This document shows positions 53,659-63,175 of a DNA stretch of 64,000 bases, piece after piece (position 1 is the first letter of the stretch; every line of letters begins with the position of its first letter). Position numbers and translations under genes: made by a program. A model generated the notes under the pieces. That model saw nothing but the letters and a program-made list of their open reading frames with translations. It did not search any database and was not told the DNA's origin. Source of the stretch: Thermoproteota archaeon (GTDB lineage: Archaea > Thermoproteota > Methanomethylicia > Culexarchaeales > B10-G16); NCBI GenBank assembly GCA_003649185.1, contig QMRB01000002.1, forward strand, positions 1 through 64,000, in the 5' to 3' direction.

Positions 53659-54696
53659 CTATTTCAATTCTTCACCGCATGTAGGGCAATATTTGGCTTC
53701 ACTTGGAGCAATATGCCCTTTAGAACACCATTTAACTCTTCTGCCGCAATATGGGCAGAAATTGGCTCCAAGAGGAACAGGTTTACCACAATATGGACAA
53801 TTAGATTGCTTAGGAGTGGATGTGGCTATTGGAGCACCACTTGGCTGGCTGGCTGCTGTTTGAGAAGATGGCTGAGGAGGAGGCTGCATAACAGGCGGTA
53901 TGAGAACCATTCCGGCACCTATACCGGCTCCTGGACTTTTACCAAGCTCTTTAGCCATCTCCTTGGCAGTTTCCATTTGTAGAACATATCCACTTTGGAC
54001 GCCGCCACGCATAATCCAGAAGAGCCTATCTCTCCATTCGCCTTCCGTATCAACACCTTCAAAAACCACTTTCTCCAAGTTTATTCCAAGTTCTGAAAAA
54101 TCCTTTCTGAGGAGAATTGTCAGCTTCTCTGTAACTTCACTCTGCTTTACATAAACATCCTGTATACTTGTTTTACTTAAATAGGCCATGATCTTCTCGT
54201 TGAAGTATCCTCTAAGATAATCATTTAGCTCTTCTGTTGTAAAGGCATTCTGTGGACCTACAACTTTATTTACAAGTAGTGAGGGATCCTCCACTCTGAA
54301 GTAGAAGCTTCCGTGGAATAGGAGGGGAGCCAGCTCCACAGTCTGCGTTCTTCCACCAAACTTTCCCTGAAACCTTCTAAGCGAAACAAAAATGATTATC
54401 GATCTGAAAATGCTCGTACCATATAAACCTTCAACTAAACCACTTAGAAATGGAACATTCTGAGTATCCAATACATGTCTTCCAGCACCTAGAATACCAT
54501 AGATCTTTCCATCTCTATAGAAAAGTGCCGTTTCAAACTCCTTTACTATTACTACACTTCCCCATGGAATAACATCATCTGGAAAACGCCAGACTATTTC
54601 ATCTTCACCTGGATTAACCCATTCTATGACCTTTGGTTTCAATCCTCCAATACCCCTTGCAACTTTGCCTAAACCTTTACCTAAAATGTCGATCAT
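53659..54696 (-). CDS. SPFH-domain protein with C-terminal double zinc ribbon (YdjI-like)
   Basis: A 345-aa protein. Residues about 20-230 are an SPFH (stomatin/prohibitin/flotillin) domain of the so-called virion-core-protein type: EDEIVWRFPDDVIPWGSVVI (about 31-50), then VKEFETALFYRDGK and YYFRVEDPSLLV-like FYFRVEDPSLLVNKVVGPQN. A Pro/Gln/Ser-rich linker (about 265-295) leads to two zinc ribbons: CPYC, CPYC and then CSKG, CPTC (about 299-342). It has no membrane helix; in Bacillus the homologous YdjI is recruited to the membrane by YdjG and YdjH. GAGGTGA lies before the ATG. It follows the 54718 gene by 21 nt. Confidence 0.88.
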   Translation of the reverse strand: MIDILGKGLGKVARGIGGLKPKVIEWVNPGEDEIVWRFPDDVIPWGSVVIVKEFETALFYRDGKIYGILGAGRHVLDTQNVPFLSGLVEGLYGTSIFRSIIIFVSLRRFQGKFGGRTQTVELAPLLFHGSFYFRVEDPSLLVNKVVGPQNAFTTEELNDYLRGYFNEKIMAYLSKTSIQDVYVKQSEVTEKLTILLRKDFSELGINLEKVVFEGVDTEGEWRDRLFWIMRGGVQSGYVLQMETAKEMAKELGKSPGAGIGAGMVLIPPVMQPPPQPSSQTAASQPSGAPIATSTPKQSNCPYCGKPVPLGANFCPYCGRRVKWCSKGHIAPSEAKYCPTCGEELK

Positions 54697-54717
54697 AAAG
54701 CGTTCACCTCAAAGTTA

Positions 54718-55212
54718 TTAAACGCCTTTAAATACTTTAATTCTCCTATCGATTACATCATTAATCTTAGAGAGAACTTCATTTATCCTTAAAATGACTT
54801 CATTTTTCACCGTTGAAACTTTAGCTGATCTTAAAACTTTAACGGATAATTCTTTGATTTCTTCAGCCAATTCTACAAGTTTCCCATCTATATCTCTAAC
54901 TTTTTTCAAATCTGGGAGTTCTATGTGAATTCTGCTGTAATGTGGAGCATATCCTGCCTCAGAGTATCTAAGCTTGTCTATGGTTAACCTGACATTGGAG
55001 ATTAAATCTTCAATTCTCCTTGCAAGTTTAAAATCGAAGTCTAAAATTGATGCTGCTGCTTCCTCCAAGTTTCTTCTAGCATCTGACAATAAGTCCACTA
55101 CGTAACTTCTAATTAAACGGTCATCCTCTCTTATAAGTTCTCTCTTCTTATAACCGCTAAATCCAGGAATCATGGTTTCAAGCTTCTCGATCCAGGTAAG
55201 CTTCTTAGACAT
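54718..55212 (-). CDS. Helical protein paired with the SPFH gene, unknown
   Basis: A 164-aa, almost entirely helical protein. The first part is IEKLETMIPGFSGYKKRELI (about residues 6-25), followed by REDDRLIRSYVVDLLSDARR (about 26-45). The middle GYAPHYSRIHIELPDLKKV (about 86-104) breaks the helices, and the end is leucine-rich. Proteins with this GYxGYK/REDDR pattern are often encoded next to SPFH genes in bacteria and archaea. I see no catalytic motif. It is first in the cluster and could take the place of PspA in the bacterial system. GGTGAT before the ATG at 55212 sets the start. Confidence 0.72.
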   Translation of the reverse strand: MSKKLTWIEKLETMIPGFSGYKKRELIREDDRLIRSYVVDLLSDARRNLEEAAASILDFDFKLARRIEDLISNVRLTIDKLRYSEAGYAPHYSRIHIELPDLKKVRDIDGKLVELAEEIKELSVKVLRSAKVSTVKNEVILRINEVLSKINDVIDRRIKVFKGV

Positions 55213-55360
55213 ATAATCACCGATAAATTCAATTAAAACTTTCATGTAAACTATTTAAGAGTTGAGGGACATATTCCACACATATTTTGATTATATAAAA
55301 TTTCAAATAAAAAGTTGATATTAGGAATTAATGTGAGATTAATTGAAATTAAAATGTAAT

Positions 55361-55591
55361 TTAGCCTCCACTTATAATGGGCATTAAGACTATTCTATCA
55401 GAATCTACGATTAGGGAGTCAAGGGTTGAAGGTTGACCGTCCACTAGAATTATTATCCTCCCCTCCAGATCCAATGGTAATTTAATTATATCTCTAATTT
55501 TAACTGGTTTATCAACTCTGATCTTCATGCTTCTTCCACCAATATATTCTGCTAAGTAGCCTAAAGCTCTTATAAAGGCCATCCATTTCAC
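55361..55591 (-). CDS. MoaD/ThiS-like ubiquitin-fold protein
   Basis: A 76-aa beta-grasp protein that ends in the GG (VLMPIISGG) needed for activation as a thiocarboxylate sulfur carrier. Its layout [12 protein letters not shown], then [20 protein letters not shown] and a final DRIVLMP strand is that of MoaD/ThiS/SAMP. The GTG start overlaps the TGA of the oxidoreductase gene (GTGA), so the two are translated together. That placement points to supplying sulfur for the tungsten- or molybdenum-pterin cofactor of that enzyme. A later ATG at 55582 is possible. Confidence 0.85.
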   Translation of the reverse strand: MKWMAFIRALGYLAEYIGGRSMKIRVDKPVKIRDIIKLPLDLEGRIIILVDGQPSTLDSLIVDSDRIVLMPIISGG

Positions 55592-57420
55592 TCTTCAAGC
55601 TTAACATATTTCTCTAATATGGGAATGGTAAAGTCTAATCCAAACTTTTTAAGAGTTGATTTTCTAGGTACTCCTCTTTCGTCCCAGCCTCTCCTCTCAT
55701 AATATTTAGAGAGCAGTTCATTCCAAAGCTTTTTATCCAGTTTTTTTCCTGCAAGAGGCCCTTTCGTTAAAGGTTCCTCAAACCATCTGGTAGGCGGAGT
55801 ATCCATTTCTCTATTCCAATCTCCTTTATACTCTCTTATCCAGAAAGCTCTTATCAGAGAATATATTCTATCTCCAACTTCAAAGAAATCTTTCAATGAA
55901 AGGTTCACTCCGGTGGCAGCTTTAAAGAATTTCACATACCAGTCGAGATTGAAGCCCAGTTCTATCCATGGAAGTCTACAGGTTACTAGAGATTCAAACA
56001 TTCCTCCTCGTATTCTTTGAAACTCCAATACTTTGTCAACTTTAATATCATCATATTTAAATCGGCCGATGCTGATCTCCCATGAAATAACCCATGCATC
56101 CTTATGATGAGCACCTATAGGGGATGTTCCGAACGCTAATGCCATTCCTGGAGCTGCATGGCAATCATAAGCAGATATTTCAAGCCCTTTAACATGCATA
56201 GCCCATCTTTCAGATCCTTCGCCAAGTTTTCTAGAAATTTTTCTCACACCTTCAGCCAGCAGGTTTCCAATTCCACGTCTATAGGAAATGTCATATAAAA
56301 GTTCCTTGGCTTTCTCGAAGTCTCCCCACTCGATCTTCTCATTCACTAAACCTTTCTCTGAAGCCTCCATGATAAAGCCTATGACATTTCCAGAAGATAT
56401 TGTATCTATTCCCATTTCATCACAAATTCTATTTAAAACTCCCACTTTCCTTATATCGCCAACACCTATATTACTGCTCAACATAGTTACATTCTCATAG
56501 TCAAGCTCGGAGCTTCTTCCCTCAGCATCCTCAATGACATTTCCACATTGCATGTTGCAGTATGGGCAGCCTCTCCTCTTAATCTTCACCTTTTCCATGG
56601 CGTAGCCATTAACATTTTCAGCGAAATCGAAAACTCCCTCTCTAAAATTATATGTTGGTAGTGTACTGTTCTCCTGGCACCATTCAACGGTCATCATAGT
56701 TCCCTGCCTAATCCAGAAGTCATATCCACTGGCCTTTCTAATGGATTCATAGCCCATTCTTCCAAGCTTCATTAACTCATCCATATCTGCAACTGGAATT
56801 TCACCTGTACCTTTAAAGACTACGGCTTTAACCTTCTTGGAACCCATAACGGCACCCATTCCAGGTCTTCCACCAGATCTACCCTCCTGTGATATTATTG
56901 TGGCAAATTTAACGAGGTTTTCTCCTCCAGGACCTATAACAAGTATGCCGCAGTCTGATCCAACATTCTCTCTTAGTTTTCTTTCAGCTTCAAATGTGCT
57001 TAGACCCCATAGATCTGAAGCATTTCTAATTTCAACTTTATCATCCTCCACATATATGTAGACGGGTTTTTCGGAGACACCTTCCAAGATTAATGCATCA
57101 TAGCCGGCTCTCCTCATATGAACCGAAGCCATTGTTCCAACATTTCCATCACCATATCCTCCAGTTAGAGGACTTTTAGAAGCCACCACCATTTTTCCAC
57201 TGCTGGCAATGGGTAATCCGGTTAATGGGCCTGCAGCAAAAATCAACTTATTCTGAGGTGAGAAAGGTTCAACTCCTATTGGAAGTTCATCCCATAAAAG
57301 TTTAACAGCGAAGCCTCTTCCCCCAATGAAATTTAAAGCTAAATTTTCATCATAATTCTCCACCTTGCATCTTCTCTCACTTACATCTACTCTTAGAAAT
57401 TTTCCAGTCCAACCCTTCAT
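55588..57420 (-). CDS. Tungsten-type aldehyde ferredoxin oxidoreductase
   Basis: A 610-aa member of the AOR family. It oxidises aldehydes to acids with ferredoxin, at a tungstopterin site next to a 4Fe-4S cluster. N-terminal [16 protein letters not shown] (about residues 31-46), the pterin segment [18 protein letters not shown] (about 97-114), [20 protein letters not shown] (about 181-200), the cluster CPYCNMQC (Cys285, 288, 292) and a last Cys in [10 protein letters not shown]. It lacks the longer domains of glyceraldehyde-3-phosphate oxidoreductase. The substrate is not known. MoaD-like gene overlaps the stop. The truncated tungstate transporter at 21.7 kb may have once supplied its metal. 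Confidence 0.95.
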   Translation of the reverse strand: MKGWTGKFLRVDVSERRCKVENYDENLALNFIGGRGFAVKLLWDELPIGVEPFSPQNKLIFAAGPLTGLPIASSGKMVVASKSPLTGGYGDGNVGTMASVHMRRAGYDALILEGVSEKPVYIYVEDDKVEIRNASDLWGLSTFEAERKLRENVGSDCGILVIGPGGENLVKFATIISQEGRSGGRPGMGAVMGSKKVKAVVFKGTGEIPVADMDELMKLGRMGYESIRKASGYDFWIRQGTMMTVEWCQENSTLPTYNFREGVFDFAENVNGYAMEKVKIKRRGCPYCNMQCGNVIEDAEGRSSELDYENVTMLSSNIGVGDIRKVGVLNRICDEMGIDTISSGNVIGFIMEASEKGLVNEKIEWGDFEKAKELLYDISYRRGIGNLLAEGVRKISRKLGEGSERWAMHVKGLEISAYDCHAAPGMALAFGTSPIGAHHKDAWVISWEISIGRFKYDDIKVDKVLEFQRIRGGMFESLVTCRLPWIELGFNLDWYVKFFKAATGVNLSLKDFFEVGDRIYSLIRAFWIREYKGDWNREMDTPPTRWFEEPLTKGPLAGKKLDKKLWNELLSKYYERRGWDERGVPRKSTLKKFGLDFTIPILEKYVKLEE

Positions 57421-57528
57421 TTAAACGTCACCAAGATAAAATAGTGTTGGAAAGTTTAAATGCTTTCGGCTATGATAAGACTTTTAGATTAATAAAAACA
57501 ATAATTCTAATTGTTGAGAGGTTCAATT

Positions 57529-58827
57529 ATGAGTGGAGGAGAATTTTTAAAAATAGCGGCGACAGGAGATTCATTTATAGCCACAAAACTTTCCACATTT
57601 AAAGAGAATGGATTTATAAAAATATTAGAGTTGATTAGAAGCGCCGATGTAAGATTCACAAATCTCGAAGTTTTAATAAACGATTTTAAAGGTTTTCCAG
57701 CAGTACAGAGCGGCGGAACATATGCTGGAAATTACAGTTATATAGCTGATGAATTGAAGTGGATGGGGTTCAACATTGTTAGCAGAGCCAATAATCATGC
57801 CATGGATTATAGGGAGCTTGGACTTGTCGAAACAACGAAGAATCTGAATAGAGTCGGCATTGTTCATGCCGGTGTCGGCTTAAATTTAGGAGAGGCTAGA
57901 AGTCCAGCATATCTTGAAACTTCTAAAGGCAGAGTTGCATTAATATCTGCAGCATCCACATTTCCCGTTGAAGCGAGAGCCGGTGAGAAGAGACCTGACA
58001 TGCAGGGCAGACCTGGTTTAAATCCATTGAGATTTAAAGTTACATATGAGATAACGGAGGAAGTGTTTTCAGGAATAATGAAAATAGCTTCCAAAATGGG
58101 CTATAAATTGAGGAAGGATCAGGAATCTATAAGGATTTTCGGAATGACCTTTAAACGTTCAGATAAGTTCAAAATAGAATATGAGTTGAATAGGAGAGAT
58201 GAGGAAGGAAATTTGAAAGCAATTAGAGATGCTGCAAGAATGGCCGATTATGTAATATTCAGTTTACATGCACATGAAAGATATGGTAGCATTGAGATTC
58301 CAGCTCCATTTATAGAGGAGATTGCGAAGAAGAGCATAGATGCTGGAGCCGATCTATTCATCGGGCATGGACCGCACGTTTTAAGGGGAATTGAAATTTA
58401 CAGGGGAAAGCCAATATTTTATAGTCTCGGAAACTTCATATTTCAAAATGATCTGATAAGGAAGCAGCCTGCAGATCTCTATGAAAGATACAATTTGGAT
58501 TGGAATGCAACACCAGCAGACCTTTACGATGCAAGAGAGAAGGGTAGACCTGGATCAAGCATTACAGGATTTAAATGGTTCACTGAGAAAGAGGATTACT
58601 GGGAAACTATTCTAGCATATTTAAGTGTAGATGGAGATGAACCGGTTGAAATAAAACTTTATCCAATTGAACTTGGCTTTCGAAGAAATAGGGCTAATAG
58701 GGGAAAACCAATACTGGTTGAAGGTGAAAGGGCTGCTAAAATTTTAGGTAAAGTTGAAAAACTGTCAGAGAGGTATGGAACTAAAATTAGAGTGGAGAAG
58801 AATATTGGAATAGTGGAGCTTAAATAA
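57529..58827 (+). CDS. CapA-family (metallophosphoesterase-like) protein
   Basis: A 432-aa CapA/PgsA family protein. The fold is a calcineurin-like phosphoesterase: AATGDSFI (about residues 9-16), VRFTNLEVLI (about 44-53), SRANNHAMDY (about 81-90, metal His), HAHERYGSIEIP (about 247-258, with His), IGHGPHVLRGIEIYRGKPIF (about 280-299) and SLGNFIFQ. Bacterial CapA makes poly-gamma-glutamate capsule; archaeal cytosolic members like this lack the signal anchor and are of unknown role. GAGAGG precedes the ATG at 57529, which I prefer to the TTG at 57511. Confidence 0.88.
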   Translation: MSGGEFLKIAATGDSFIATKLSTFKENGFIKILELIRSADVRFTNLEVLINDFKGFPAVQSGGTYAGNYSYIADELKWMGFNIVSRANNHAMDYRELGLVETTKNLNRVGIVHAGVGLNLGEARSPAYLETSKGRVALISAASTFPVEARAGEKRPDMQGRPGLNPLRFKVTYEITEEVFSGIMKIASKMGYKLRKDQESIRIFGMTFKRSDKFKIEYELNRRDEEGNLKAIRDAARMADYVIFSLHAHERYGSIEIPAPFIEEIAKKSIDAGADLFIGHGPHVLRGIEIYRGKPIFYSLGNFIFQNDLIRKQPADLYERYNLDWNATPADLYDAREKGRPGSSITGFKWFTEKEDYWETILAYLSVDGDEPVEIKLYPIELGFRRNRANRGKPILVEGERAAKILGKVEKLSERYGTKIRVEKNIGIVELK

Positions 58828-58844
58828 TGCTCTTAAACTGCCTC

Positions 58845-60200
58845 TTAAATTTTTGATTTAAAACTTTCAATCAATTTTTTAAATGAAATTCGCCATCTAG
58901 GAAATTCGGCGGAGTTTTCAGGATAATTTGAGCAGAGTTTCTTCACCCTCTCCATATAATCAACCACCACTTTCAATTTGAAGAGCAATGTAGGCCGTGA
59001 GATTAGTTTGAGAGCCTGCCCAATCTTCTTTACAAGTTTAAGGTTAAGTTCACCCTCTCCACCCATTCTATTTATATCTTCTCCACTTACAAGTTTCCTC
59101 TTAAAGATGAAGGTTAAATCTTCATCGGATAATTTTTGAAGAAAGATTCTTAATATTTCAAGTGAAACCTGTTTCAAACCGTAATCTGCAAGATATTTTC
59201 TAGTGTAACTCCAAAGGGAATTCATACTTGCCACTCCATTTCTCTCTAATGCAGATATGATGGTTTCTGAAGCATGCTTAGCACTTATAAGGGAGGGGCC
59301 TATCCCACCTCCATGGATTGGATTGCAAGTTGAGGCTGCATCTCCAATTGCAACTATTCCATTCCCTACTGGAACTAAAAGAAACCTTCTAGTTGGAACG
59401 ACACCTCCACCGCTATGTATAATTCTTCTAGATTTAAATTCAGCTTTACAGGCAATATGCTTCATGAATTGAAGCTTCGGATTTGGATGGTTAGATGTTG
59501 GTTGAACACCCAATCCTACATTTAAAATTTTGGATTTTTTAGGGAAAATCCACCAGTATCCTCCAGGTGCAACCATCTTTGAAAGGTAAATATTTGCATA
59601 ATGAGTATCATATTCCCCGTCAATTTCAACAATCTCCCGGTAACATATATTTGTGTCTGACGAATCTATTTTTTCATTTATCCACCATGAAGATGGAAGC
59701 TTACTTCTCACAGCGGCTGCAAATCCAGATGCATCAACAACAACTTTACTGGAAAGTTCAAATTTCTCATGAGTAGATAAATCGATGCACTTTACACCTG
59801 AAACGAAATTTTTAGTTAACAGTGGAGTATAAACATGGGTATTTGGATAAAGATTCACACCTGAATCTAAAGCCATCTTTAAAAGTCTTCTTCCAAAAGC
59901 TTTTCTATTAATAGCGAATCCTTCACCTTCAACCGTTACATATTCTTCTTCATCAGGCGAGTAAACTTTAACTCCGCGAAAAACTCCATCCAATTCTTCT
60001 CCTGAAGGATAGCTTAACCCTAAATTGTCAAAGTGATGCTTACCTATAGCATCTCCGCATACTTTCTCCCCTATTTCATCTTTAAATTTCCTGTCCAACA
60101 GGGCTACTTTAAAACCTTTCTCAGCTAGGATATGAGATGCGTAGCAACCTGCAGTTCCGGCACCAACAACGATGACATCGAAGAATTTGGGGGAGATCAA
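58845..60200 (-). CDS. Geranylgeranyl-reductase-family flavoprotein
   Basis: A 451-aa FAD oxidoreductase of the geranylgeranyl reductase (GGR) family, which saturates the isoprenoid chains of archaeal membrane lipids. FAD motif FDVIVVGAGTAGCYASHILA (about residues 7-26), KVCGDAIGKHHFD (about 46-58, the CxxG-type Cys), VDASGFAAAVRSKLP (about 154-168) and GNGIVAIGDAASTCNPIHGG (about 282-301). It is closer to bona fide lipid GGRs than the shorter gene at 31499, but a menaquinone-saturating role is also known in the family. Confidence 0.88.
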   Translation of the reverse strand: MISPKFFDVIVVGAGTAGCYASHILAEKGFKVALLDRKFKDEIGEKVCGDAIGKHHFDNLGLSYPSGEELDGVFRGVKVYSPDEEEYVTVEGEGFAINRKAFGRRLLKMALDSGVNLYPNTHVYTPLLTKNFVSGVKCIDLSTHEKFELSSKVVVDASGFAAAVRSKLPSSWWINEKIDSSDTNICYREIVEIDGEYDTHYANIYLSKMVAPGGYWWIFPKKSKILNVGLGVQPTSNHPNPKLQFMKHIACKAEFKSRRIIHSGGGVVPTRRFLLVPVGNGIVAIGDAASTCNPIHGGGIGPSLISAKHASETIISALERNGVASMNSLWSYTRKYLADYGLKQVSLEILRIFLQKLSDEDLTFIFKRKLVSGEDINRMGGEGELNLKLVKKIGQALKLISRPTLLFKLKVVVDYMERVKKLCSNYPENSAEFPRWRISFKKLIESFKSKI

Positions 60201-60316
60201 TAGGAAACCTCCTAACAGGCAATTAACAATAACTTAAATATAAAATTATTCCGGAAAATTTCGATAGAAATACTATTAATAGCCTCTTGAATATAAAATA
60301 GATTGAGGTGTAAAAG

Positions 60317-61468
60317 ATGAAGGCTTTAAGGGCAGATCTCCTCTACACTGGCAAGCCAGGTGAAGTGCTAAGAAATGTATATGTACTGTTCGAAGGGGAA
60401 AAGATAATTGGAGTATCGGAGGAAAAGCCGAGAGAAGGGGAAATAATAGATTTTGATGGAAGCATTGTTACACCTGCATTTATAGATAGCCACTGCCATA
60501 TAGGTATGAATAGACATGGAGAACCATCAGCTGAATCAGAATCCAACGAGAAATATGGTCCAGTATTACCGTTGATCGACGCCATATATTCAGTATATTT
60601 GGATGATAAAGCCTTTAAAGAGTCCATAGAGCATGGAGTGTTATATTCATGTATTCTTCCGGGAAGCGGAAACATAATAGGAGGTAAAGGAGTTTTAATA
60701 AGAAATTATGGAAGAGATGTAGAGGAAGCATTCATAAAATATGCAGGAGTTAAAGCTGCATTAGGATATAATCCTAGAAGTACAGTGGATTGGAAAGGTG
60801 TAAGACCTTACACTAGGATGGGTGCAATAGCTATACTTAGAAGATGGCTTGAAAAAGCAAAGGACCAATTGAAACTTGTTGAGAGAGGGAAGAAGACCTT
60901 GGAAGAAGTGGATCCGGAGATTAAACATCTATTTCCAGTGGTTAAAGGCGAGGAGAGATTGAGGGTTCATGTACATAAAATGGATGATGCAGCTGGATTA
61001 TTGATGATAAAGAGAGAGTTCAACTTGAAGGTGACTGCTGAACACCTTGGAGATGTACATTCAAAATTTACCTTCGAGAAATTGAAAAAGGAGAATATTC
61101 CAATAATTTATGGACCGCTGGACAGCCATGCATACAAAGTTGAATTAAAGCATAGATCATGGAGAAATGCAAAATTAATTGTAGAAGTTAAACCACTATT
61201 CTCCATAATGTCAGATCACCCTGTCACTTTACAGAGAAACATATTTCTACAGACAAGATTCTTCAGGAGATTCGGTATGAGCAAGGATGAATGTATAGCC
61301 CTACTCACATCTAAAGCTGCTAGAATACTTGAAATCGATGATAAACTTGGAACAATTGAAAATGGTAAATGGGCATCCATGATAGTTTGGAGTGGAGATC
61401 CATTCAGCTTGGATTCATATCCGAAGATGGTTATAGGAGAGGGAAAAATACTTCACGAAGAAAGTTAA
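60317..61468 (+). CDS. Metal-dependent amidohydrolase
   Basis: A 383-aa amidohydrolase of the imidazolonepropionase/cytosine-deaminase-like branch. HCH metal pair in FIDSHCHIGMNRHGEPSAES (about residues 57-76), a lysine/gly-rich GSGNIIGGKGVLIRNYGRDV (about 116-135), RVHVHKMDDAAGLL (about 215-228, His ligand), TAEHLGDVH (about 239-247, His ligand), MSDHPVTLQ (about 299-307, catalytic Asp) and LGTIENGKWASMIVWSGDPF (about 348-367). The substrate cannot be read. AGGTG 9 nt before the ATG. Confidence 0.88.
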   Translation: MKALRADLLYTGKPGEVLRNVYVLFEGEKIIGVSEEKPREGEIIDFDGSIVTPAFIDSHCHIGMNRHGEPSAESESNEKYGPVLPLIDAIYSVYLDDKAFKESIEHGVLYSCILPGSGNIIGGKGVLIRNYGRDVEEAFIKYAGVKAALGYNPRSTVDWKGVRPYTRMGAIAILRRWLEKAKDQLKLVERGKKTLEEVDPEIKHLFPVVKGEERLRVHVHKMDDAAGLLMIKREFNLKVTAEHLGDVHSKFTFEKLKKENIPIIYGPLDSHAYKVELKHRSWRNAKLIVEVKPLFSIMSDHPVTLQRNIFLQTRFFRRFGMSKDECIALLTSKAARILEIDDKLGTIENGKWASMIVWSGDPFSLDSYPKMVIGEGKILHEES

Positions 61469-61485
61469 AGTAAAATTTCCACATT

Positions 61486-63006
61486 TTATTTTAAACCTAT
61501 CAATGCTAATAGAAAGCTTGCCAAGTAAGGTTCAAGCAAAATTAGCAGAATAAGTCTTATAAGATCTGACAGCATGCCAACTTTAAACATGTTCCAAAGC
61601 TTCACATATCCAGATCCATAAACTATTGCCATTGGAGGAGTTGTACTTGGAAGGGCGCTTGAAATTGAAGAAGCCAATGCAGCCGACAGAATTGGAGGTA
61701 TAGGATTAACTCCTGCACCTTTAGCTAAAGCAGCAGCCAAGGGGCAAGCTATAATTGATGATGCAGTATTTGAAGCTGGATAAGTTAACAGAAAACCTAG
61801 AATGGCGCTTATAGCTGAAATGGTCCAAGGATTATTTGCCCATCCACCTCCAACATTCATTACGATAAGGGAAAGCCAATTCGTGAAACCGCTGTTCTCT
61901 AAGGCTTTCCCCATGGCTATTCCACCGCCAAATATGAAGATAACGTTCCAGTCAATTCCGGTTTCTATTTCATCCCAAGTTAGAAGCGGCCTTCCCTCTA
62001 TGGGAATGAAACCTAAAAGAAATATTGCTAAAACTGCAGGTAAGACTTCAGGGATTAACGCTCTAACATTTTCAGATAATCCTGAAAATTCAGGATAAAT
62101 ATTTGAGATCACCATTAACGCTCCGGGAAAAATCCACAGAAACAATGTTAAAGAGAAGATTGAAAGTACAGCTTTCTCACTTGGACTCATAGGGCCAAGT
62201 GAAAGCAATTTTTCACGCATAAGTTTAGAGTTGAAGAATACCTCTTTCAAATCAATTTTAATAACTTTAAATACAATTATCCATGAAATTAAAAGTCCTA
62301 AAAATGCATGGACACTGCCAATTATAAACCAATCGAAGAATGTTATAGTAATATTTGGCATAACCTCCTCTATAACCTTTTTTGCTACAAGATTTGGAGG
62401 AGTACTTATGAGAAGAAACATTGCACCTGCAGTGGCAGCCTGTCCAAGAGCAAGCATAACAGCCTCAGAAAACTTCTCCTCTCTGGTAAAACCCAAAGCT
62501 GAAAGATAGGCTAAAACTATCGGATACATGAGTGAAGTGGAAGCTGTGATTGAACCGGTTACGGTGAGAAAGAAGACTGGGAGACATGCAATGAAGAATG
62601 CCACTAACATGGGGTTTCCTCCCTTATAGATGGTTGAAAGCTTGAATGCTATACGTTTATCTAGACCCCAAGTTTGAAATGCCCTTGCTAAGACGAAGCC
62701 TCCCATGAAGATCCATATAATCTTATCCATAAATGAGGAAAGAGATTCACTCCAAGATACGAAACCCAATGTAGAGAAAATTAAAGGTGCTAGAAGCGCC
62801 GTTAAACCCAGTGGAATAACTTCTGAAACCCACCATGAAGCTATCCAGAGCATTCCTCCAAGAGCTATTTGTGGAGCTTTTAGAATTGGGGTTTTAGCAG
62901 CTGAACTTGCCTCCACCACGTATGGTAGCGGCGGAATTATGGAGAGAACTATGAATATTAATGGTCCAATTGCAAGCTTCATAATTCTTTTATATGCGTC
63001 ATCCAT
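61486..63006 (-). CDS. SLC13/DASS-type anion:sodium symporter
   Basis: A 506-aa transporter with about 11-12 helices of the divalent-anion:Na+ symporter family (CitT, sulfate, dicarboxylate carriers). Landmarks are WIASWWVSEVIPLGLTALLA (about residues 34-53), the hairpin signature with SITASTSLMYPI (about 150-161), STPPNLVAKKVI (about 201-212, the SNT-like loop), and TYPASNTASSIIACPLAAAL (about 408-427), the second SNT-like loop. The substrate could be sulfate, succinate, malate or phosphate. GGGGGTC is just before the ATG at 63006; the open frame to 63057 is not needed. Confidence 0.88.
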   Translation of the reverse strand: MDDAYKRIMKLAIGPLIFIVLSIIPPLPYVVEASSAAKTPILKAPQIALGGMLWIASWWVSEVIPLGLTALLAPLIFSTLGFVSWSESLSSFMDKIIWIFMGGFVLARAFQTWGLDKRIAFKLSTIYKGGNPMLVAFFIACLPVFFLTVTGSITASTSLMYPIVLAYLSALGFTREEKFSEAVMLALGQAATAGAMFLLISTPPNLVAKKVIEEVMPNITITFFDWFIIGSVHAFLGLLISWIIVFKVIKIDLKEVFFNSKLMREKLLSLGPMSPSEKAVLSIFSLTLFLWIFPGALMVISNIYPEFSGLSENVRALIPEVLPAVLAIFLLGFIPIEGRPLLTWDEIETGIDWNVIFIFGGGIAMGKALENSGFTNWLSLIVMNVGGGWANNPWTISAISAILGFLLTYPASNTASSIIACPLAAALAKGAGVNPIPPILSAALASSISSALPSTTPPMAIVYGSGYVKLWNMFKVGMLSDLIRLILLILLEPYLASFLLALIGLK

Positions 63007-63175
63007 TCTAGACCCCCAGCCGTTTTTACAAATGTAAATAAAATATATAAATTTCACCCTTCACAACTAAATTGAAACACTCTGAACTGTTGGAAAATTG
63101 GAGAAATACATGAGAAGATAAACTTATTTGCAGAATTAACAAATATTAAATAATAAATTGTATAGGGGAGTAATT

